From Prevotella sp. (GTDB taxonomy: Bacteria; Bacteroidota; Bacteroidia; Bacteroidales; Bacteroidaceae): DNA of 64,000 nt. Where the stretch lies: assembly GCA_016286995.1 (NCBI GenBank), contig JAEEVA010000002.1, positions 79,396-143,395 on the forward strand, in the 5' to 3' direction. The translations under genes and the position numbers were made by a program. Numbering within the stretch: position 1 is the first letter of the stretch; every line of letters starts with the position of its first letter. A model generated the notes under the pieces. It did no database searches, was not told where the DNA came from, and saw nothing but the letters and a program-made list of their open reading frames with translations. Shown here piece after piece: positions 25,793 through 33,114 of the stretch.

Positions 25793-25820
25793 AATCTTGA
25801 TATTTTAGGGTTTCTGCCGT

Positions 25821-25852
25821 CAAAGGTACGAATAAGCGAGGAAAAAACCAAA
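25821..25852 (-). promoter_or_regulatory. Consensus promoter for frr
   Basis: On the minus strand TTTG (25852-25849) is followed by 20 bp and TACCTTTG (25828-25821). Its -33 half lies in a 67-bp sequence that is duplicated next to it; the second copy lacks a -7 box. Confidence 0.8.
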
Positions 25853-25980
25853 GAAAATAGAATTTTTTTTGTTTTTTCGAGCGAAAGTACCTTCACCACG
25901 GGTGAAAGTTAAGAATAAGCGAGGAAAAAACCAAAGAAAATAGATTTTTTTTTGTTTTTTCGAGCGAAAGTACCTTCACC
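25831..25980. repeat. 67-bp direct duplication in the frr/kinase intergenic region
   Basis: Copies at 25831-25897 and 25914-25980 differ only around the T-run. Each contains AATAAGCGAGGAAAAAACC, a T-run and CGAGCGAAAGTACCTTCACC. They are 83 bp apart. With the two promoters this accounts for most of the 300-bp gap. Confidence 0.9.
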
Positions 25981-26033
25981 AAAGGAGAAAGATACAAATA
26001 AGAAGGGGAAAAGTAAAATAATTTTCGAAAAAA

Positions 26034-26065
26034 TTTGGATAATGTGAATATTTTTCCTAACTTTG
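26034..26065 (+). promoter_or_regulatory. Consensus promoter for the four-kinase operon
   Basis: TTTG (26034-26037), 20 bp, then TAACTTTG (26058-26065). The predicted leader to the ATG at 26097 is about 25 nt. Confidence 0.85.
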
Positions 26066-26096
26066 TGGGCAATAATCCAAAACTGAACCTGAAAGT

Positions 26097-28229
26097 ATGC
26101 GTTTACAACCCCATAGATGGTTAATCGTTAGTGTCCTGTTGCTGGTGTCATTGGTCGTTTGTGCCCAAAGAACAGGACTGGAATACGTGTTCAAGCCCGA
26201 CCGTATCATTTCCTATTTGGTAGCAGTCTTCCTCATTGGTGTCTTCCTTCTGCTGTTCCTGAATTTTGTCTATCGTTTCCGTGAGCAGGATGCCAAGGTT
26301 AGTAATGAACGTCAGAATCAGCGTCTGACTCACGTGCTGCGGACGGGAAACCTGCAATTGTGGATATATAATGTCCGTACACAACACTATTTGCTGTTGT
26401 CCGAAACGGGCGAATACAGCCACGACTACAATCCCATTGAGTTCTCCCAGCTCTTTGACCGCGACGACTTTGAGAAGCTTCGCAAGGCCATTTTCGAGAT
26501 GAGTGAAGGGAAAAAGACCTCGGACTTTGTCGAACTAAAAGGTATTCGTGATTCAGAGGATAAGGTGCATTACTACGAAATGACCCTGTCGGCGGATCAC
26601 GGTAAGCGGCACCGGACGATTGAGAGTATCATCTGCCTGCAGCACGACGTCACTGACGAGCGCATCAGGAAGGAGAAAGTCAGCAAGACGCTGATGCGCT
26701 TCCACACGGTGTTCAACTCGTCGCTCGTCGACATGATCTACTATGACAAGGACGGTGTGTTGCGCGATATCAATGACACGGCCTGTCAGGCGTTTAACTT
26801 ACCCAATCGTCAGTTTGCCGTTGACGGACAGTTCCTGCTGAAGAACAATCCGATGTATGCCGGCATCGATTTCGATAAACTGGAAAATACCCGTACGACG
26901 TCGCTGGTAGACTTCGGTAATTACACGGATGAGGTGTACCAAACAGAGAAACTCGGACTGAGGGGTAAGATGTACTATGAATCGACCATCAACCCTATCC
27001 GTAATGATCAAGGTAAACTGGAGGGCATATACATGTCTGGCCGCAATGTAACGGAAATGGTGGAGTCGTTCCATCGCCAGAAGGAGGGAGCCCGTCAGCT
27101 GAGGGATGCCACGAAAAATATTCGTGAGTATATTGACAACATTAACTATGCTTTGCGCGTCAGTGATGTCCGTCTGGTGAACTACAATCCCTCAACCTTT
27201 ACCCTGGAATTGTCGAATACTATTGGCGGTTCCCAGCTGCACCTGTCCCAGCTGCGCTGTATACGACTGGGGTCGCCCCGTTTCCGCCGAGCCATATCGA
27301 GCGTGTTGAACCGCATGGACCATCGGACAGAGCTCCCCTTGGAGTTGAGCATTGAGACTGAAATCCGTGACGAGAGGCGGCATCCAATATGGTTGCAGTT
27401 CAATATGGTGCCGATGAAAGACGAGGAGGGCAAGATAGAACGCTATTTCGGACTGTGCCGTAACATGACGCAGATGGTGGAAACAGAGCACCGCTTGAAC
27501 CAGGAACGCGAGAAAGCCCATGAGGCAGAGCAGTTGAAGCAGTCGTTCCTGACGAATATGAGTTATGAGATTCGTACGCCTTTGAACACAGTGGTGGGAT
27601 TCGCCGAATTGTTTGAAGCTGATCACGACGAGGCTGACGAAGCCCTGTTCGTCGATGAAATCAAGCGTAACTCCAACTCGCTGCTCTTACTGGTCAATGA
27701 CATTCTCTTCCTGTCGCGCCTCGACGCCAATATGATAGAATATAATAAGGTGGAAGTCGATTTCTCCCTGTTCTTCGACAGCTATTGTCAGATGGGGTGG
27801 AGTAGTGTCAGTCCTGAGGTAAAGACCATCATTGAGAATCCTTACGAGAGCCTGATGGCCGAAATCGATTCTGAGCATGTGGGCATGATTATCCAGAAAG
27901 TGTGTCAGCGTGCGGCCAATTCCACAACGCGTGGTACCATCCGTGCGAAGTACGAGTATTTTCATGGTGCCATTACTATCGGTGTTGAAGATACTGGAGC
28001 AGGTATCTCACAAAGCCAGTTGGACAACATTTTTGAACGTTACGTCAAGGATGACGGTGATGAGAACGGACGGACCGGCCTTGACCTGCCGATTGTGAAA
28101 ACACTGGCCGAACAGATGGGCGGTACGGCAGAGATACAGTCGGAGGTCGGTAAGGGTACCACCGTCTGGGTTACCATTCCCTGTGAGGTCAAGAACAAGG
28201 TCAAGAGAAGCGATATCCAATCATTATAA
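26097..28229 (+). CDS. PAS/histidine-kinase-like protein A, phosphoacceptor His replaced by Tyr
   Basis: This 710-aa inner-membrane protein is the first of four tandem paralogues. It starts with a signal-like helix (residues 8-23) and a second helix (about 41-60) with almost no periplasmic part, then PAS-type segments (about 75-460) in the cytoplasm. The dimerisation helix reads NMSYEIRTPLN: the His that is normally phosphorylated is Tyr490. The N-box reads KVCQRAANSTT, where kinases C-terminal in this operon read NFVTNAVKYT, so both Mg-binding Asn are lost. The G1 motif VEDTGAGIS persists, but G2 is RTGLDLPIVK. It is best seen as a non-catalytic partner. Spacing to the next gene is 12 bp. 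Confidence 0.88.
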   Translation: MRLQPHRWLIVSVLLLVSLVVCAQRTGLEYVFKPDRIISYLVAVFLIGVFLLLFLNFVYRFREQDAKVSNERQNQRLTHVLRTGNLQLWIYNVRTQHYLLLSETGEYSHDYNPIEFSQLFDRDDFEKLRKAIFEMSEGKKTSDFVELKGIRDSEDKVHYYEMTLSADHGKRHRTIESIICLQHDVTDERIRKEKVSKTLMRFHTVFNSSLVDMIYYDKDGVLRDINDTACQAFNLPNRQFAVDGQFLLKNNPMYAGIDFDKLENTRTTSLVDFGNYTDEVYQTEKLGLRGKMYYESTINPIRNDQGKLEGIYMSGRNVTEMVESFHRQKEGARQLRDATKNIREYIDNINYALRVSDVRLVNYNPSTFTLELSNTIGGSQLHLSQLRCIRLGSPRFRRAISSVLNRMDHRTELPLELSIETEIRDERRHPIWLQFNMVPMKDEEGKIERYFGLCRNMTQMVETEHRLNQEREKAHEAEQLKQSFLTNMSYEIRTPLNTVVGFAELFEADHDEADEALFVDEIKRNSNSLLLLVNDILFLSRLDANMIEYNKVEVDFSLFFDSYCQMGWSSVSPEVKTIIENPYESLMAEIDSEHVGMIIQKVCQRAANSTTRGTIRAKYEYFHGAITIGVEDTGAGISQSQLDNIFERYVKDDGDENGRTGLDLPIVKTLAEQMGGTAEIQSEVGKGTTVWVTIPCEVKNKVKRSDIQSL

Positions 28230-28241
28230 TAGCAAACACAT

Positions 28242-30305
28242 ATGGTACAGTCATTATATTTATTCTCATTCACTGACTTGGAACTGCAGCCCCTGACAAT
28301 GCTGTTGCTAGTGATTGTCGCCACGGTCTTTGTCATCATGCTCATCAGCAATCGTGTCATCTTGCGCCGCGTGCGCCAGCGTATGTCCCATTCAAGGCGC
28401 ATGTCCCAAATCATGGAGGATGCACTTGAAATCAGCCATAACGACGTGGTACGCTACGATTTGCACGACCGACACATCTATACCCTTTACGGCACACTGT
28501 TCCCACAGCAAGGCTTGTCGCTCGACGACTGGGAAGCCCATGTGCATCCCGACGACCTGGAAACCATCCTGGTCCGTTTCCATAATATTATTTCACGTAA
28601 AGAGGCCCGTGCCGAATTCTACTACCGCTGGAACTTCAACTTTACGGGTAAGACCCCTCGCTGGGGCTATCTGCATAATGTCAGCGTGGGTGAGTTCCTG
28701 CCGGGCATGGCCCGTCCCATCAGCATCATCAGCACCCTGCGCGACGATACTGACTTGCGGCAGGCTGAGCAGGAAGAAAGCGACCTGTCGGAAAACTATC
28801 ACATCATTTTCGAGAACTCCATCATCGGACTCTCATTCTACAGTCCTGACGGCTGGCTGCTTCATTCCAACAAAATGATGCGTGAAATCTGTCACTTCGA
28901 CAGCAATGAGTTCGATGCCTATTTCTCGCAGACCAACCTGTTTGATGACTCACCCTTCCGCGAGTGCTGCAATCCCGACAACCTGGAGGAACTGTGGATC
29001 TGCCACCAGAGCGTTGTACCAGAACGAGGCATTCACGACTATCTGGAAACCCGATTGCATCCCATTCGTGACGATCAGGGAAAGCTGATTTATATTGCTA
29101 TTGCAACCCGAAACATTACGGAAGAGCGTGAGCTCTATTTGCAGGCTAAGTTGAACGATATAGAGATTCAGAAGGCCAACGAACTCATCAAGAGCTATGA
29201 GGCTGAGCTGAACTACATGATGGAGAACTGTGACATGCAGGCATGGCGTATCTCTTTTGACAAGAATACCATAGAGTATTACAGAGGATTGAATACCGTT
29301 GCCTTCAGCTGTTCGCTTGAGGAGATGCAGAATCAGTTCGTTGAGCAGGATGATCCCGTTGTCAAGAGCATAAGCAATCCTCGCGAGTTCTTCTTGAAAC
29401 CTGTAACATGGATTGGTAAGGTACATTCTGTCTTCTCGCATGCAGACCACGACGCATGGGTTCAAATCAATTCTGTTCCTGAGTACGATGATGACGGTCA
29501 GCAGATAGGTTGTTTTGGTATCTGGCGTAACATCACCAAACTCATGTCGAAACAAGAACAGCTGAAAGCCGAGACTGAGCGGGCCCAAAACTCCGTGCGC
29601 CAGAAGTCTGTATTCCTGGCCAATATGACCCACGAAATCCGCACGCCGCTGAATGCTATCGTCGGATTTACCGACTTGTTGCAGGCTATTGAGTCGCCTG
29701 ATGACAAGAAGGAGATGGTGCGTGTGATTCACAACAACTGCGACATGCTGCTGCGACTCATCAACGATATTCTGCTACTGTCCACTGCCGATGCCAATAC
29801 GATGGAGATTGTGCCTTGCGACGTTGACGCCGCCCACGATTTTGAGCAGAATAGCCAGACGCTGGCACAGCGTGTGCAGAATCCTGGTGTACAGTTCATT
29901 GTTGAAAATCCGTATGAAGTATGTAGGACCCGTCTCGACAGTGCCCGCATGCATCAGGTACTCACCAATTTTGTCACCAATGCCGTTAAGTACACCCAAC
30001 AGGGACACATTAAGGTTGGCTATAGGATAGAAGAGCGCAATGGTCAGAATGGTCTCTATGCCTATTGCGAAGATACTGGAACAGGTATTCCCAAGGACAA
30101 GCAGGCGGCAGTGTTCGAGCGCTTTGTCAAACTCAATGACTACATACAGGGTACCGGTCTCGGCCTGTCAATCTGTAAGACCATCATCGAGCGTTGTGGC
30201 GGACAGATTGGCGTTGATAGCGAGGAAGGAAAGGGTTCCACCTTCTGGTTCTGGATTCCAGCCAATATAACGGAAGTCAAAGAGAAAACAGTTCATAGTT
30301 TATAG
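28242..30305 (+). CDS. PAS histidine kinase B, intact phosphoacceptor
   Basis: This 687-aa protein has one N-terminal membrane helix (residues about 17-37) and no periplasmic domain. Several PAS-like segments follow (about 60-420; LHPIRDDQGKLIYIAIATRNITE). The HisKA helix NMTHEIRTPLNAIVGF places the phosphoacceptor at His464. The ATPase domain is complete: N-box NFVTNAVKYT, G1 EDTGTGIPKDK, F box FERFVKL, G2 GTGLGLSICK. There is no receiver or output domain, so a separate response regulator is needed; none is nearby. Its last residues (VHSL) and stop are encoded by a heptamer array. Confidence 0.92.
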   Translation: MVQSLYLFSFTDLELQPLTMLLLVIVATVFVIMLISNRVILRRVRQRMSHSRRMSQIMEDALEISHNDVVRYDLHDRHIYTLYGTLFPQQGLSLDDWEAHVHPDDLETILVRFHNIISRKEARAEFYYRWNFNFTGKTPRWGYLHNVSVGEFLPGMARPISIISTLRDDTDLRQAEQEESDLSENYHIIFENSIIGLSFYSPDGWLLHSNKMMREICHFDSNEFDAYFSQTNLFDDSPFRECCNPDNLEELWICHQSVVPERGIHDYLETRLHPIRDDQGKLIYIAIATRNITEERELYLQAKLNDIEIQKANELIKSYEAELNYMMENCDMQAWRISFDKNTIEYYRGLNTVAFSCSLEEMQNQFVEQDDPVVKSISNPREFFLKPVTWIGKVHSVFSHADHDAWVQINSVPEYDDDGQQIGCFGIWRNITKLMSKQEQLKAETERAQNSVRQKSVFLANMTHEIRTPLNAIVGFTDLLQAIESPDDKKEMVRVIHNNCDMLLRLINDILLLSTADANTMEIVPCDVDAAHDFEQNSQTLAQRVQNPGVQFIVENPYEVCRTRLDSARMHQVLTNFVTNAVKYTQQGHIKVGYRIEERNGQNGLYAYCEDTGTGIPKDKQAAVFERFVKLNDYIQGTGLGLSICKTIIERCGGQIGVDSEEGKGSTFWFWIPANITEVKEKTVHSL

Positions 30306-30331
30306 TTAATGGTTCATGGTTAATGATTCAC
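30290..30331. repeat. Heptamer array joining kinase B stop and kinase C start
   Basis: Six units: agttcat, agtttat, agttaat, ggttcat, ggttaat, gattcac. They contain the TAG stop of kinase B (30303-30305) and the ATG of kinase C (30323). Confidence 0.85.
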
Positions 30332-33109
30332 AATAGAATATACATTTTTCTTTTGGTGCTGACACTCAGTACGACATCACTGGCAGCACAGGAAGAAAAG
30401 GCTGACAGCGTCAAAGTTTTTACTGATGAACATCCTTTGGTATATGAGGATGCATGGGACTTGTGGCCTTATGCCTTTCTGAACGATGCCGGTGAACCAG
30501 TAGGATTCAATATCGATTTGTTGAAGCTTATCTGCAAGGAGTTGAATATTCCCTATCGGGTCAAGCTGAAACCCACGAAGGAGGCTCTGGAAGACCTGAA
30601 GGCTGGACGAGCTGACATCATGTGCGGTATGGACGCTCATTTCCATAATGAGTATGGCCAATACGGCAAGGCCGTCATCCAGATTTTCACCCATAGTATA
30701 GTCCATAAAAAGGACGATCCGACATTCATCAAGACCATCGATGACCTTGCCCGTCATCGTGTTATCGTTCATGGCGGCAGTTTCAGCCACCACCTGATGA
30801 TTCAGAATGGATGGGGCAACAATGCCATACCCTACGACGATATGCAGGAAGCTGTACAATATGTCCATCGGGTAGAAGACAGTCAGATTGTCTGGAACAC
30901 GCTGTCGCTGAAATGGTTGCTCCGTAAGTTCCAATATGACGACCTCGAACTCTCGCCCGTCAATATTCCTCACGGCGAGTATAAGTTCATGTCGAACAAT
31001 CCGCAATTGCTGGAGCAGTTCGACAAGGCTTTTGCCTTTCTGAACTCGACAGGTCGTCTGCAGCCCATTCAGAACAAGTGGTTCTATCCTGAACGCAAAG
31101 AGACGGGACTTCCTTCGTGGATATGGCGGCTGGTCATTGCCATGCTGATCATCATTGTTGCCTTCCTGATATATTATGCTGCCTTCCGTATCTATGAGAA
31201 ACGTATGACGAAGGATGTGCGCCAGTCAAACAGTCGTCTGTCACTCATTCTTAACACCAGTAAGGTACATATCTGGCTGTTCAATATCGCAGAGCGCACC
31301 GTCAGCCGTCTCGACAACAAGGGTAATAAGGAGACGATCCCCTTGTCGCCGAATTTTTTTCAGTATTATATGATTCCTGAGGACTACGAGATGCTTTGTA
31401 GCGTTCTGCAACAGTTCGCTCGTCAGGAAAAAGAAAAGGACACGCTGGAGGTCCGTTGTACGAGGGGTCACAATGAAGGGATATTTACCTTTTCCGTAAA
31501 TCTCTCTGTGCTGCGACGTGGTCGTAACGGTCGTCCCTCTGTCATCATCGGCGCTACCACCAATGTGACTAATGAGCGACTACGCCTTCAGAAGCAGAAA
31601 GATGCCATGTTGCGCTATCAGGCTATTTTCAGTTCGGCGATGGTCGACACCGTATCGTATGATGAGCACGGTATCATAGATAACATGAACGAGAAGGCAT
31701 CTCGAGCCATACCAGGTGGCGTGGAGAAGGTCATTGCCTCCAGAGTTCCCATTCAAAAGGTTCTGGGTGACGACAGCATCACTGAAGACAATATGGAATA
31801 TACCTATCTGACTCAGATATATAAGTCGCCTGACGACGAGCGGCCCTTGAACCGATTCCTGAAACGTGATGAATTGTATTATGAGTTGCAGTTGGTACCC
31901 GTCCGTGATGACAACGGAAAGTTGCTGGCCATCTATGGCACTGGGCGTGACGTCACTGAGGTGGCCAAGTCCTATTCCCACTTGCAGAAGAATATCGTTG
32001 AGCTGGAAAAAGCCAATGAAGAACTTCAGGACTATGTCCGCAATATCGACTATGTGATGCAATACGGTGGCGTGCGTATGGCCACCTATTCTCCCGACAC
32101 CCATACCCTAACTGTCTATAGCGAGATTAACCATGTCCAGCTGCAGCTGACACAGACCCGACTGCTGACTTTGGCTGACGATGAGTCAAAGAAGACTGCT
32201 CAGCGTCTTCTGAAGACCATGGACAACCGATCGAATACGACGGTAAAGGATAGTGTCAAGTCGACGTTGCGTACCAAGGGTGGCAGACGTCTTTGCCTGT
32301 ATTTCTCATTTGTTCCGACTCTTGACGAGAAGGGGCATGTCAAGGAATATTTCGGTATGGTCAGAGATATTAGCGAAATCAAGGCCACCGAGGAGCAACT
32401 GTCTCGTGAAACCGTCAAGGCTCAGGAGGTGGAGACACTGAAGAATGCCTTCCTACGCAATATGAGCTACGAGATTCGTACACCGTTGAATGCTGTGGTA
32501 GGCTTTGCCGAACTGTTTGAGCAAGAACACTCAGAAGACGATGAACGTCTGTTTATCCGTCAGATTAAAGATAGCTCCGAGAAGTTGCTGAAGCTTATCA
32601 ATGACATTCTGTATCTCTCACGCCTCGATGCCGGAATGATTGAGTTCAATAAGAAGCCTATCGACTTTGCCGGCGTTTTCGAGAGTCGTTGTCGTGCTGC
32701 CTGGCGAAGCTATCAGCAACCAGATGTCAGCTTTGTGGTTGACAATGCCTATGAACGCCTCGTCCTCGATGTCGATGTTCAGAATCTGGGTATTGTCATC
32801 GATCAGATTGCCATCAATGCAGCTCAGCATACGAAGTCTGGCTATGTCCGTGCCCGCTATGACTATAACGGTGAAGAGCTGACGGTAGCTTTCCAGGATA
32901 CAGGCTCCGGCATTCCTGCAAGTAAGGTGAAGGGCATTTTCGGCCGTTTCTTCACTACCGATGGCGTCGGCTCAGGTCTTGGACTGGCCATTTGTCATGA
33001 GGTGGTTGAACATTTGGGTGGTAAGATCCGTATCAAGTCGGAAGTCGGTAAGGGTACTATCGTTTGGGTGTCTATCCCGTGCAAATTCATTGAAATCATC
33101 AGGAAGTAA
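30323..33109 (+). CDS. Solute-binding sensor protein C, HisKA with Tyr in place of His
   Basis: This 928-aa protein has a signal peptide (IYIFLLVLTLSTTSLAAQ). A periplasmic SBP_bac_3-type domain follows (residues about 35-260; VYEDAWDLWPYAFLNDAGEP, FNIDLLKLICKELNIPYRV), then a membrane helix (about 270-292) and PAS segments to about 700. HisKA reads NMSYEIRTPLNAVVGF, giving Tyr716 at the phosphoacceptor site. The ATPase domain looks able to bind ATP: QIAINAAQHT keeps the second Asn of the N-box, with QDTGSGIP and GSGLGLAICH. So it may bind nucleotide and phosphorylate a partner, but cannot be phosphorylated on His. Protein A resembles it with the binding domain removed. Confidence 0.9.
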   Translation: MIHNRIYIFLLVLTLSTTSLAAQEEKADSVKVFTDEHPLVYEDAWDLWPYAFLNDAGEPVGFNIDLLKLICKELNIPYRVKLKPTKEALEDLKAGRADIMCGMDAHFHNEYGQYGKAVIQIFTHSIVHKKDDPTFIKTIDDLARHRVIVHGGSFSHHLMIQNGWGNNAIPYDDMQEAVQYVHRVEDSQIVWNTLSLKWLLRKFQYDDLELSPVNIPHGEYKFMSNNPQLLEQFDKAFAFLNSTGRLQPIQNKWFYPERKETGLPSWIWRLVIAMLIIIVAFLIYYAAFRIYEKRMTKDVRQSNSRLSLILNTSKVHIWLFNIAERTVSRLDNKGNKETIPLSPNFFQYYMIPEDYEMLCSVLQQFARQEKEKDTLEVRCTRGHNEGIFTFSVNLSVLRRGRNGRPSVIIGATTNVTNERLRLQKQKDAMLRYQAIFSSAMVDTVSYDEHGIIDNMNEKASRAIPGGVEKVIASRVPIQKVLGDDSITEDNMEYTYLTQIYKSPDDERPLNRFLKRDELYYELQLVPVRDDNGKLLAIYGTGRDVTEVAKSYSHLQKNIVELEKANEELQDYVRNIDYVMQYGGVRMATYSPDTHTLTVYSEINHVQLQLTQTRLLTLADDESKKTAQRLLKTMDNRSNTTVKDSVKSTLRTKGGRRLCLYFSFVPTLDEKGHVKEYFGMVRDISEIKATEEQLSRETVKAQEVETLKNAFLRNMSYEIRTPLNAVVGFAELFEQEHSEDDERLFIRQIKDSSEKLLKLINDILYLSRLDAGMIEFNKKPIDFAGVFESRCRAAWRSYQQPDVSFVVDNAYERLVLDVDVQNLGIVIDQIAINAAQHTKSGYVRARYDYNGEELTVAFQDTGSGIPASKVKGIFGRFFTTDGVGSGLGLAICHEVVEHLGGKIRIKSEVGKGTIVWVSIPCKFIEIIRK

Positions 33110-33114
33110 AGGAT

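Noticed and set aside
27564..27566. Tyr in place of His as a sequencing error
   Set aside because: The same His-to-Tyr change occurs independently at 32468-32470 in a diverged paralogue, and A also lacks ATP-site residues.
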